Of a DNA stretch of 64,000 bases, positions 44,582 to 53,215 are shown piece by piece. Each line of letters begins with the position of its first letter. Position 1 is the first letter of the stretch. A model generated the notes under the pieces. It saw nothing but the letters and a program-made list of their open reading frames with translations, did not search any database and was not told where the DNA came from. This stretch comes from Caenimonas koreensis DSM 17982 (lineage in GTDB: Bacteria; Pseudomonadota; Gammaproteobacteria; Burkholderiales; Burkholderiaceae_C). The position numbers were made by a program, and so were the translations under genes. The stretch is taken from the NCBI RefSeq assembly GCF_009646335.1, contig NZ_WJBU01000004.1, forward strand, positions 62,001 to 126,000, read 5' to 3'.

Positions 44582-45409
44582 ATGCGTTCGTTACTTCACC
44601 TGGCCGTGCTGGCCATCGCCTTGACTTTGAGTGCCTGTGGCGGGGGCAGCGAAGCCGTCGTCGCGCCGCAGGCGGTCGCCAAGGCACTGAAGGCCCGCGC
44701 GAAGCCATTGGCCGGCCTGTCGGTCTCCACCGTGCCGGCTGCCGAGCAGGCCGAACAGCTTTTCGCCAAGGCAGAGGCGTCGTTTCCCGGCTACTTTCCC
44801 GAGCACGCCACCACTGCCTTTGCCGGCCCCTTCGCCTATCGTTACTACTCCACCGGCGTCTACCTGGGCGTGGTGATCGAGCAAGGCACGGCATTTGAAT
44901 ACCTCGGTGTGTACGTGGTGGGCGACCTGTTCGGCGCCTCACTCGCCAGCCCCATGTATGCCGGCCAGCTCTCGCAATACGTCACCGTGGTTGACCCGGG
45001 CACAGGCGGTGGCACAGGCACGCTCACGGTGACCAACGCCACCAACAGCGCGAGGAACGGCACCTTCGCGCCCCAAACGGCGCGCGGCAGTTCCACGGGC
45101 ACGGACATCGACACCACCGGCTACACGCAAGATGGCCTGTTCGAGATGGACGTGCTGCGCACCGATGCCGGCGCGATCAAGCACGCCTTCGTGTGGTACT
45201 TCGTGGGCGAGAACATTGTGTTCTTCGGTTGCGACAACGGCATTGCGGAACTGTCCTGCGCGGGCACCGTGACGTATGACGGCTCGCTGGGCCAGCTGCA
45301 ATTCAACGCGACTACGCTCTACGCCATCGACTTCCCGTTCCCCGGCCCTGCCACCAAGGCGGCCAGCGGGGAAGTGCTGACGATTTCCGGCTCGGTGGAC
45401 GGCAAGTAG
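44582..45409 (+). CDS. Predicted lipoprotein of unknown function
   Basis: 275 residues from MRSLLHLAVLAIAL at 44582. A lipobox LTLSACGGG gives a mature N-terminal Cys19, so the protein should be lipidated, probably at the outer membrane. Residues ~55-130 contain AEQLFAKAEASFPGYFPEH and FAYRYYSTGVYLGVVIEQG, a repeat type seen in many betaproteobacterial surface proteins. Two Cys (near CDNGIAELSC) may form a disulfide. The rest is beta-rich with no recognised domain. It stands alone 101 bases before the PKD gene. Confidence 0.78.
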   Translation: MRSLLHLAVLAIALTLSACGGGSEAVVAPQAVAKALKARAKPLAGLSVSTVPAAEQAEQLFAKAEASFPGYFPEHATTAFAGPFAYRYYSTGVYLGVVIEQGTAFEYLGVYVVGDLFGASLASPMYAGQLSQYVTVVDPGTGGGTGTLTVTNATNSARNGTFAPQTARGSSTGTDIDTTGYTQDGLFEMDVLRTDAGAIKHAFVWYFVGENIVFFGCDNGIAELSCAGTVTYDGSLGQLQFNATTLYAIDFPFPGPATKAASGEVLTISGSVDGK

Positions 45410-45509
45410 TACGGGCGCCGCGCGCTGCCGCGTAGTTCGAATCACTTATAGTTTGCAGCTCAGCGGTATCGCGAATCGGCGCGGTACCGATACCGGGAGC
45501 TGTGCGTTG

Positions 45510-47681
45510 ATGATCTCGAACTTGAACCTGGCCGGGTTGCGTGCCGGCGCCGCGTTGATTGGCTTGCTGGCGAGCCTTGGCATGCCGCTTCAGGCGCATG
45601 CGCAGGCCAAGGATGGCGGCAACGCCACGGATGCGATCAACCCGTACTCACCCCGGTACGGCCACCCTTATCGCCATGGCGTCGTACCGACGCGCGAAGT
45701 GCATTCACTGATGAAGGCATGGGCCGACAGGAATGTGGGCGTCGACCCCGCTGCGGCCGCCCAGAAAATCCCGCCCGGCACCCCTGCAGTCGGCGTCAAC
45801 AGCAAAACGCTGTCGTTCAATGGTGGCGTCAATGGCGTCGGCGTGACGAGCGGCACGCCCAAGGTGTACCTGGTGTTCTGGGGCTCGCAGTGGGGCACCC
45901 AAGGCACCGATTCAAATGGCTACATGACGCTCACCGGCGACCCGATGGGCGCTGCCCCCTACATGCAGAAGTGGATCAAGGGCCTGGGCACCAACAGCGA
46001 AGGCTGGTCGGGCGTCATGACGCAATACTGCGACGGCCCGCTCGTCGCCAAGGGCGCCACCACCTGCCCCGCAGGCGCTCCGCGCGTGGGCTACCCAGGG
46101 CCAGGCACGCTGGCCGGCGTCTGGTATGACAACGCGGCACCTGCACCACGCGCCGCCAATGACCACGAGATCGGCGCTGAGGCTGTGAGGGCGGCAGCCT
46201 TTTTCGGCAACACCACGGCAGCGTCGAACCGCTACGTGCAATACATCATCATGTCGCCCACGGGCACGACGCCTGATGGCTTCAACACACCCAATGGCGG
46301 CTTTTGCGCCTGGCACGACTTCACTGGCGACACGGCGCTGACTGGCGGCGCCGTTCCGTCGCCCTACGGCGACATCGCATTCACCAACATGCCCTACGTG
46401 ACGGACGCGGGCGAGAGCTGCGGCGCGAACTTTGTGAGCAATGTGCTCGACGGCTTTTCGCTGGTGGGCGGCCACGAATACGCAGAGACGATCACCGACC
46501 AGTTTCCTGATGGTGGCTGGATCAACCTGACGGGCATTACCTATCGCGGCGAGGAAAACGCGGACGAATGCTCGTGGATCAGCAGTGGACAAGGCGCGTC
46601 GGCAATGGTGACCTTTGCCACCGGGTCCTTCGCGATGCAAAGCACGTGGTCCAACGACACCAACCGGTGCGACATCACGCACCCCACCGTTACCGGCAGC
46701 GGCGGCACACCGACGGCCAATTTCACCTTCAAGACAACAGGGCTGACGGCAGCCTTTACCGATACCTCCACTGACAGCGGCGGCACCATCGGCGCGCATG
46801 CCTGGACATTCGGTGACGGCGGTACCTCCAGCGCCACCAACCCCTCGCACACCTACGCCGCAGCAGGCTCCTACAGCGTGACCGAGAAGGTGACCGACTC
46901 GGCCAACGGCAAGACCAGCTCCAAGACATCCACAGTGACGGTGAGCGCGGGCGGCGGTGTGCCGTCTGCCAACTTCACGGTGACGACCAGCGGGTTGACG
47001 GCGAACTTCACCGACACGTCCACTGACAGCGGCGGCACCATTGGGTCGCGCGCGTGGACCTTCGGCGACGGCACCACGTCCACCAAGGCAAACCCCTCGC
47101 ACACCTATGCAAGCGCAGGCACGTACAGCGTGAGCGAGACGGTCAAAGACAGCGTGAATGGCAGCATCAGCACCAAGACGGCAACAGTGACGGTTCCTGC
47201 GGGCTCGCCGTCGCAGCTGGTGTTGAACCCCGGCTTTGAGGCCGGCGCATCATCGTGGACCGTGACTGCAGGCGTCGTGTGCACCAATTCAACGTGCCCC
47301 GGTGAAACCGCCCGTGCGGGCACGGGCTTCATCTGGCTGGGCGGCAATGGCCGCACGCTCATTGAATCGGCCACGCAGACCATTGCCATTCCAGCGGGCA
47401 AGACCAGCGCGACGCTGTCGTTCTACCTGCATATCGATTCGAAAGAATCCGGCACGGTGGTGCACGACACGCTCAAGGTCCAGGTGCTCAACGCCAGCGG
47501 CGCCGTGCAGGCCTTGCTCGCCACCTATTCGAATGTGGATGCGGCATCAGGCTATTCGCTGGTGTCGATCAACATGAATGCGTACATCGGCCGCACGATT
47601 TCCTTGCGCTTCCTGGGCAAGGAAGATGCATCGCTTGCCACGTCATTCGTCATTGATGACGTGGCGCTCACGGTGCAGTGA
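45510..47681 (+). CDS. Secreted protein with two PKD domains and a putative peptidase-like N-terminus
   Basis: 723 residues from MISNLNLAGLRAG, with a signal peptide ending at AHAQA. Residues ~85-395 form an unassigned domain: KVYLVFWGSQWG, ANDHEIGAEAVRAAAFF, GGFCAWHDFTGD and GGHEYAETITDQFP (His near 322), which looks like a metal-binding or catalytic HExxE-type site. Two PKD domains follow at ~400-482 and 483-565 (SGGTIGAHAWTFGDGG, SGGTIGSRAWTFGDGT), then a C-terminal jelly-roll-like domain. Several Cys pairs suggest disulfides, as expected outside the cytoplasm. A secreted protease or polysaccharide-binding enzyme is plausible; no specific function is claimed. Confidence 0.82.
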   Translation: MISNLNLAGLRAGAALIGLLASLGMPLQAHAQAKDGGNATDAINPYSPRYGHPYRHGVVPTREVHSLMKAWADRNVGVDPAAAAQKIPPGTPAVGVNSKTLSFNGGVNGVGVTSGTPKVYLVFWGSQWGTQGTDSNGYMTLTGDPMGAAPYMQKWIKGLGTNSEGWSGVMTQYCDGPLVAKGATTCPAGAPRVGYPGPGTLAGVWYDNAAPAPRAANDHEIGAEAVRAAAFFGNTTAASNRYVQYIIMSPTGTTPDGFNTPNGGFCAWHDFTGDTALTGGAVPSPYGDIAFTNMPYVTDAGESCGANFVSNVLDGFSLVGGHEYAETITDQFPDGGWINLTGITYRGEENADECSWISSGQGASAMVTFATGSFAMQSTWSNDTNRCDITHPTVTGSGGTPTANFTFKTTGLTAAFTDTSTDSGGTIGAHAWTFGDGGTSSATNPSHTYAAAGSYSVTEKVTDSANGKTSSKTSTVTVSAGGGVPSANFTVTTSGLTANFTDTSTDSGGTIGSRAWTFGDGTTSTKANPSHTYASAGTYSVSETVKDSVNGSISTKTATVTVPAGSPSQLVLNPGFEAGASSWTVTAGVVCTNSTCPGETARAGTGFIWLGGNGRTLIESATQTIAIPAGKTSATLSFYLHIDSKESGTVVHDTLKVQVLNASGAVQALLATYSNVDAASGYSLVSINMNAYIGRTISLRFLGKEDASLATSFVIDDVALTVQ

Positions 47682-47699
47682 GCGCGCCGCTGCGCGCAC

Positions 47700-48212
47700 C
47701 TACAACTGCGTTTGCGCCGGCACTCTTTCATAGCGCACCGTATTGCGGTGAATGTGATCGGTGCCCACGAACGTGTCGCGCGACTCGAAGTGAATCTCGA
47801 ATGTTGCGAAGGGCAGGTTCAGCCGTGAGGGCGGATGACCGTTCATCAAGGTGTATTTGCGTTTGAGATTGGTGCCGTCGTAGAGCCAGGTTCCGGCGTG
47901 CTCGTGTGTGGTGACCTCGCCATTGGCCGCCACAAGTTGCACTTGCTCGCGGAAGGCGCCGGAGGCGTCCAGGTGCAGCAGCCGGCGCGACCGCATGCCT
48001 TGCCCGTCCTGTTCATGCTGCTCGCGCAGCCACACGCCCGGCAAGCGATCCGCCAGATCCACCTTCTGCGAAGCATCCGCGCCAGATGCTGCGCGGGTGA
48101 GGGCAGCGTCCGGGGCAGGGCGGTCGTAGCTGGCGGAGATCAGTGCGAGCGACGCAACCCCGACTGCGATGGCAGTCGCAGCGCGCCAGCCGGAAAGCGA
48201 GTGTCGGGGCAT
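47700..48212 (-). CDS. Exported protein of unknown function, lipocalin-like
   Basis: 170 residues. An N-terminal hydrophobic stretch (TAIAVGVASLALISA) acts as signal or anchor. The mature part runs VWLREQHEQDGQGM, then alternating strands GTWLYDGTNLKRKYTLMNG, compatible with a small beta-barrel, but no conserved family motif was recognised. It starts 6 bases after the stop of the M23 peptidase gene and is probably in the same operon, which suggests an envelope role. It is convergent with the PKD gene. Confidence 0.68.
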   Translation of the reverse strand: MPRHSLSGWRAATAIAVGVASLALISASYDRPAPDAALTRAASGADASQKVDLADRLPGVWLREQHEQDGQGMRSRRLLHLDASGAFREQVQLVAANGEVTTHEHAGTWLYDGTNLKRKYTLMNGHPPSRLNLPFATFEIHFESRDTFVGTDHIHRNTVRYERVPAQTQL

Positions 48213-48218
48213 GGTGGT

Positions 48219-49061
48219 TCACGCCAGAAACAGCGCAGGGTCCACCATCGTGCGGTTGAGCATCACGCCCCAATGCAGGTGCGGCCCGGTGGCACGGCCG
48301 GTGGCGCCGACGGCACCGAGCTTGTCGCCCGTGCGCAGCACATCGCCGACACGCACGCTCGTCTCGCTCAGGTGGCAGTGCAGCGACAGCAGCCCGCCAC
48401 CATGGTCGAGCCACACTGTTCCGCCGTTGAAAAAATAGTCGCCCGTGTCGATCACGGTGGCGGCCAGCGGCGCCAGCACGGGCGTGCCTGTCGGCGCTGC
48501 GATGTCCATGCCCGAGTGGGGGTTGCGTGACTGGCCGTTGAAGACCCGGCGCAAACCGAAGGAACTTGAACGCGGGCCAGCCACAGGCGCTGCCATAGCG
48601 AGCGCATCGCCGCTGAATGGTGGCGCAGAAAACGTGGCCATGACTTTGAGCTGGTGCTCGCGTTCGCGTTCGTAGCGGGCTTGTGATTCGGGCGACAGAT
48701 CGACCTGGCCCGGCGCGACGCGCAGCCGTTGCTCCGGGTATTTCTTGGGCCGGATGTCGTACTGGAGCGAGCGCGGGGTAGCGTCACTCGTTCGAACTTC
48801 AATCGTCGCGGTGCCGACAGGTGCGGCGAGCGGAATGCCGACGAGGGCCGTCCATGCGGATGAGTCGCCGACGACGAGCAACGTGAGCTGCGCTTGCTGA
48901 GCGATGGGGCGCGTTGCTGCAGCGCCAAGAGGGATGCGGGCGACGCCACCGGGCACGCTTGAGTGCCGCGGCGCTGCAAGTGCGGGCGCTGCGCGCGCGT
49001 CCCATCCGGCGGCTGCGAGCGCGATCAGGATGGTGCGGCGGGAGAAGGGCGTTGGGTGCAA
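48219..49061 (-). CDS. M23-family metallopeptidase (LytM/lysostaphin-like)
   Basis: About 280 residues from a TTG at 49061, chosen because a twin-arginine-like signal (SRRTILIALAAAGWDARA) follows directly; the frame is open to 49121, where another TTG lies. The C-terminal LytM domain has zinc ligands in NPHSGMD, the middle loop, and HLHWG (HxH). FGLRRVFNGQSRNPHSGMDI is the classic M23 entry. It should cut peptidoglycan cross-bridges or, if degenerate, activate amidases; all zinc residues are present, so catalysis is likely. Residues ~60-150 form an N-terminal beta domain of unknown use. Confidence 0.9.
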   Translation of the reverse strand: MHPTPFSRRTILIALAAAGWDARAAPALAAPRHSSVPGGVARIPLGAAATRPIAQQAQLTLLVVGDSSAWTALVGIPLAAPVGTATIEVRTSDATPRSLQYDIRPKKYPEQRLRVAPGQVDLSPESQARYEREREHQLKVMATFSAPPFSGDALAMAAPVAGPRSSSFGLRRVFNGQSRNPHSGMDIAAPTGTPVLAPLAATVIDTGDYFFNGGTVWLDHGGGLLSLHCHLSETSVRVGDVLRTGDKLGAVGATGRATGPHLHWGVMLNRTMVDPALFLA

Positions 49062-49233
49062 GGTAGTCCACGAGGCACAGCGAGTATGGCGGCTGTTTGT
49101 CAATAGCGGACACCAAGTCAATCCGTGTGGCGCGCTTAGCGAGCTCGTGCGCCCAAGATATTTGAAACCAATGATTTCATCCGTTGTCGGGTTATCCCTT
49201 AATCAACACTGATGAGGTGACCACTTCAGATTG

Positions 49234-49262
49234 TTGTGATTTGTAACATTGAGGATGACAAT
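49234..49262 (+). promoter_or_regulatory. Candidate promoter of the SPFH envelope operon
   Basis: TTGTGA (49234-49239), 17-base spacer, GACAAT (49257-49262), within a 257-base gap (49122-49378) that is distinctly richer in A+T than its surroundings. Nothing else in the gap is recognised apart from ACAATTGT, a small palindrome at the -10. The first gene has an AGGAGG site at 49367-49372, so translation of the operon start is strong. Confidence 0.35.
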
Positions 49263-49378
49263 TGTGCGGGAGAGATGGTCGCAGATTAGTTCGACAGATT
49301 TGATCGTTGATTTGCAAATTTAAGCGAGTGAACGACATCGAACAGTTCGAGGAACTCAGATAAACGAGGAGGATTCAT

Positions 49379-50839
49379 ATGAAAAGCTCACGCATGGTTT
49401 GTCATGCCGCGCTCGCTGCCGCTCTGGCCGTAGTCGCTTTTGGCGCCGGTGCCGGCGGCTTGAATTCGATTCTCAAAGCCTTGAAGAACGGTGGAGCGGA
49501 CGACTCGCAACGCCAGCCTGCGCAGGCACAACCTTCGCAAGGCGCTGCGGGAAACTCGGGAGGTGGTGGAATCGGCGCGGGCTTGACCGAGCGCTATTGC
49601 CGTCAGCTGTATTCGGTTGCGGGCTTGCAAGGCAAAGCGCCGGTCGATGAAGCGTTGATAAGCGACGAATTTAACCTCGGGGCGCGCGACTTTGCGGATG
49701 CTGCACTGGAGGCGTTCGGTCCCTCGGGGCGCTTCCGCAGCAAGCCGATTCCAAGCCCGCAGTTCTTCGCGAACGAGTTCGAGACGGACAAGGTCAACGT
49801 CCTGTACAACCTTATTCGTCAATATCCGGCGCCGCAATACGTGGCGGCACTGATCGCGGCCAGCCGCGTTCCTGCTGGTGCCCCGCGTTCCGATCCGCAG
49901 GCCGCGCGTGACGCAACTGTCGCACTGGCGTTGCTGCACTTTTTCATGCAGGACAAGTCGCAGAAGCCGGGCCGCTGGCGCGAGCTGATCGCATCCATGC
50001 AAGGCGAAGAACACTACCTTTCGCAGGTGATCCTCGCCCGCCTGATCGAAAGCGGCGAGTGGGGTCCCAAGGACGCAAGCAAGGCTCTCTTCATGGCGCG
50101 AAGCGCGGCGGGCCTGCCGCAGAAATACCGCATGGACGATATGCACCAGAAGACCATCAGCCCGCGGCACTACGTCGTGACCGCGTCAGTGACACAGTAC
50201 GAAATCCTCTCCGAGTTTCCAAATCTGCCGCAGCGGCGTGAGTTTGAGCAGTTCCTGCAGCAATACCGCAATGCGCAGATGCTCCAGCAAAGGCCCGACG
50301 CCTTTCCCGAGCTGAAGAACCAGCTTGGCCCTGGTCTTGCGGCAATCGAACGCGCGGCGGTGTCAGCAGACGAACGTGCGGCGCAGGCGCTCAGTGTTGC
50401 TGTGGCTGCGAGCACGTACACAGCCCAAAAAATCAGCCTTGATAGCGCTACGCGCACACGCACCGGCGACGTGCAAAGCAACCTCAATGTTGATGGGAAT
50501 GCGATGGCTGCCTTGGTCCGCGAACTCGAAAAGGGCAGGGCACTCGATGCACGGCAAGAACAACTTTTCGTCGGGGCACTTCGCGATGCCCGGGAAAGTG
50601 GCGATCGCGCCGTAGCGATGATGCCCACCATGATGAGCACCATGCTGAACTTCAGCATGCAGCGCGGCATGGGCGCGATGCCAGCCATCATTCCGTACTC
50701 CAGAAAGTTGCAGGACTATTCGGATCGTGCCTGCGCGGTGGTGGCGCGCGCGGACCAGGCTGCAATGGTCAAAAAACTCACCGTGGGGCCCGACGATTCG
50801 AGCCGCAACAACCTGGCCGCGATGGTCGCGGACAAATAG
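49379..50839 (+). CDS. Exported protein of unknown function (operon gene 1)
   Basis: 486 residues; not recognised. A signal peptide (CHAALAAALAVVAFGAGAGG) is followed by a Gln/Ala/Gly-rich linker (45-65, PAQAQPSQGAAGNSGGGG) and a long helical region, so the mature protein should be periplasmic. RYCRQLYSVAGL and DRACAVVARADQ each hold a Cys that could pair. A Met-rich stretch (MMPTMMSTMLNFSMQRGMGAM) lies near residue 420. AGGAGG at 49367-49372 supports the ATG. It is the first of seven co-directional genes; the second starts 2 bases after its stop. Confidence 0.8.
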   Translation: MKSSRMVCHAALAAALAVVAFGAGAGGLNSILKALKNGGADDSQRQPAQAQPSQGAAGNSGGGGIGAGLTERYCRQLYSVAGLQGKAPVDEALISDEFNLGARDFADAALEAFGPSGRFRSKPIPSPQFFANEFETDKVNVLYNLIRQYPAPQYVAALIAASRVPAGAPRSDPQAARDATVALALLHFFMQDKSQKPGRWRELIASMQGEEHYLSQVILARLIESGEWGPKDASKALFMARSAAGLPQKYRMDDMHQKTISPRHYVVTASVTQYEILSEFPNLPQRREFEQFLQQYRNAQMLQQRPDAFPELKNQLGPGLAAIERAAVSADERAAQALSVAVAASTYTAQKISLDSATRTRTGDVQSNLNVDGNAMAALVRELEKGRALDARQEQLFVGALRDARESGDRAVAMMPTMMSTMLNFSMQRGMGAMPAIIPYSRKLQDYSDRACAVVARADQAAMVKKLTVGPDDSSRNNLAAMVADK

Positions 50840-50841
50840 AG

Positions 50842-52038
50842 GTGAAACGTCGCGCGTTCTCGATGCTTGTTGGCGGTGCTGCGTTCTGCGCGGCTAGCCG
50901 CGCTCAGCCCGCTGCGCGCGTTCATCCAATTTGGCTGGGATTTGGCCTCAACGCCGGCGCGGACGCGGAGAGGCGATTCCCCCTCGCGCAGGCAATGCTT
51001 CGTCAGCGCTCTGGCGGTGCGATGCCGCAGCAGATCGTCTCCGATGCCATTCGCAGGCAGGTCGACAGGGCGGGCGTAGCCGAGACGGGCAGGGAGGCGC
51101 AAATCAGTGAAGGCTTGATGCTTGGCGCCGCGCTTGACTATGAGAACGTGCTGCAAGCGCGCCTGGGCAGCGCGACGTTCACCGTCTTGCACCTCGTCGG
51201 GCACGGCATGCTCGTCACTTTCGATCGCGCGAGGGGCTGGAAGCTCGAATCGAGCTTTCCGTTTCCGGTGATCCTGCTTCGCGAGAGCACCAGTGCGTCG
51301 CCTGATGCAAGCCAGCACTTGCTCGAAGCATTCGCATCCGCGGATCGCGCATCATTTGCGTCGAGCTTCGCGCGCTCTGCGATACAGCAGGCGCCTCACT
51401 GGAAGGAATCGTCACAGCGCGGGTTCAACATTCGCGTGACGAGCAGCACAATCCATCCCGCCGCGGCCGAAAAGCTCGCGGCCTGGGGCATCGCGCAGAA
51501 CATTTCGAGCGCCTGGCTCGGGCACCTGACTGGCGCGGCTGCCTGCGAATCCCTCGGTGTACCCGTGGTGCCCTACGGTGAGACTCGGGCACTGGGCAAT
51601 TTCACTTACGCGTTTTCCGAGCGGCTCGTTGCGCAGAACGTGAGACTTCCTACGGACGAGGACATCGATTTGCGCGTCCAGGTCACTTTGCGCAATGTGG
51701 CGCGGGATATCAAGTACCGCAGCCAGCTGCAGCGGTGGGAAGCCATGCGGCAGGTCGTTCTCGACATGCGGGTGCTGGACGACCGGGACGATGAAGTTGT
51801 CGCGTTCCGAACGGGCTACCAGGACGACCTGCCCGATGCGCTGGCCCAGCAAGGCGACAACACGCCCGCGCGCGACGCGCATTTCTTCGATATGGCCATC
51901 TACCGGTGCCTCCAGACCTTGTTCTCAGGCATCGCAAAAAGCGACGACGCGCTGCTCGCCAAAGTATTCGTCAAGCCGGACGCACGCATGCGCCAGCAGA
52001 TCGATCTATTCCGCAAAAAATATTCGAGGGCTGCCTAA
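50842..52038 (+). CDS. Exported protein of unknown function (operon gene 2)
   Basis: 398 residues starting at GTG 50842, two bases after gene 1. The N-terminus KRRAFSMLVGGAAFCAASRA is a twin-arginine-like signal, so export is likely. The rest is mixed alpha/beta with no recognised family motif. Features: FTVLHLVGHGMLVTFDR, an acidic RVLDDRDDEVV, and RQQIDLFRKKYSR at the end. No obvious catalytic site. The close coupling to genes 1 and 3 indicates one functional unit; it could be a binding or assembly protein of the periplasm. Confidence 0.78.
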   Translation: MKRRAFSMLVGGAAFCAASRAQPAARVHPIWLGFGLNAGADAERRFPLAQAMLRQRSGGAMPQQIVSDAIRRQVDRAGVAETGREAQISEGLMLGAALDYENVLQARLGSATFTVLHLVGHGMLVTFDRARGWKLESSFPFPVILLRESTSASPDASQHLLEAFASADRASFASSFARSAIQQAPHWKESSQRGFNIRVTSSTIHPAAAEKLAAWGIAQNISSAWLGHLTGAAACESLGVPVVPYGETRALGNFTYAFSERLVAQNVRLPTDEDIDLRVQVTLRNVARDIKYRSQLQRWEAMRQVVLDMRVLDDRDDEVVAFRTGYQDDLPDALAQQGDNTPARDAHFFDMAIYRCLQTLFSGIAKSDDALLAKVFVKPDARMRQQIDLFRKKYSRAA

Positions 52039-52054
52039 GCGGCGGAGGGAACCA

Positions 52055-53203
52055 ATGAAACTGAAACTTGCAGCATGGCTTGCCATTGGGGTCATGGCGA
52101 TCTCGGGTGCGGCACTGGCGCAGTCGAAAATCGTGCGCGGGGAGGGCAGTATCACCGTACCGACGGGGGCCTTCTCTAGTGGCCTTAAGCCCGCCGATCG
52201 TGCGGCTGCGTTGCAGGCCGCCAAGATGAGCGCATGGCGCAGCTATCTCGCCTTGCCAGGGCAGAACGAAACCGTCGACCAGGTCCGTGCAAACGAGGGA
52301 CAGTTCCTCGGCAAGCTCGATGACTTGCTGGTCGATATCGTGACGACAGACGAGTCGTTCGACCGGGACTCGGGCCGCTACACGCTGCGCATCAAGGCAA
52401 CTGTGGCCGAGAGCGTCCTCAACTCGATGCTGAGAGGAATAGCGCGCAGCGGCGCACCGAACCAGACAGTCGCCAACGCAGGCGCCCAGGGCGGGTCCGC
52501 GGTAAGTGGGGCACCCATCATCGTTCTCGCGCTTGCGCGCGAGGCTGACGCGATCAGGAGCTTTCGCGACAAGGTCACCGACGTCACCGAACGGTCTCGC
52601 GACGCCGAGTTCGCGGGCGTGCGCTCTTCTGCAGGCGGCGCCAACAACAAGGTGGTCAAGGAGACCACGATATCCACAGAGCGCACCAAGGATGTCTCCG
52701 GCGGCAATACCGAGCGCAAGCGTGACGCTGTCACTTACAAGATGGGCAACGCAAGCGTGCTCAATGGCAAACTTCCGCGAATTCTGCTGCAGAACGGGAT
52801 CAAGGCGTCGCCCTACGCATTCATGATGCGCCCGTGCAACTTGCCCAATCCGGACAGCTTTTCCAGGCAATACGCCGATTCGGGCTCCGGTGAGCTGCCA
52901 TCCAGCGTGATGGCGGACATCCAGGAAAAGCTTCTTGCGTGCGGCCGTGCAAAGTACTGGGTGTTCGCTTCGATGGACGTTGGCGGTTATGGCCGAGACC
53001 CCAATACGGGCTTGACCCTGGCGACGGTCTCCGTGAACGTGCAGGTCTATGAAGTGGAGACAGGGGCGCCAGTCGCGTCCGCTTCAAAGGACGTGTCAGG
53101 CCGTTCGGCTGACCAGTCCGATGCAATCCGTATCGCCACCGATAACGCTGTGCAGGCCGTGGGCGACATCATCACGGCGCAGATCGCGGGTGTACCGCGC
53201 TGA
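52055..53203 (+). CDS. Exported FlgT/LPP20/CsgG-like protein (operon gene 3)
   Basis: 382 residues from MKLKLAAWLAIGVMAISG at 52055 (ribosome site GGAGGGA); the open frame upstream overlaps gene 2 and is not coding. A signal peptide ends at ALAQ. Residues ~30-125 (PADRAAALQAAKMSAWRSYL and YTLRIKATVAESVLNSML) resemble the N-terminal LPP20/FlgT module; the end (VQVYEVETGAPVASASKDVS, then ATDNAVQAVGDIITAQI) recalls FlgT/CsgG-type C-terminal parts. A Thr/Lys-rich linker (~190-230) lies between. These families are secretion-pore or flagellar-base parts, so a structural envelope role is likely. Similarity is by eye only. Confidence 0.78.
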   Translation: MKLKLAAWLAIGVMAISGAALAQSKIVRGEGSITVPTGAFSSGLKPADRAAALQAAKMSAWRSYLALPGQNETVDQVRANEGQFLGKLDDLLVDIVTTDESFDRDSGRYTLRIKATVAESVLNSMLRGIARSGAPNQTVANAGAQGGSAVSGAPIIVLALAREADAIRSFRDKVTDVTERSRDAEFAGVRSSAGGANNKVVKETTISTERTKDVSGGNTERKRDAVTYKMGNASVLNGKLPRILLQNGIKASPYAFMMRPCNLPNPDSFSRQYADSGSGELPSSVMADIQEKLLACGRAKYWVFASMDVGGYGRDPNTGLTLATVSVNVQVYEVETGAPVASASKDVSGRSADQSDAIRIATDNAVQAVGDIITAQIAGVPR

Positions 53204-53215
53204 TGAGGTAATTTC

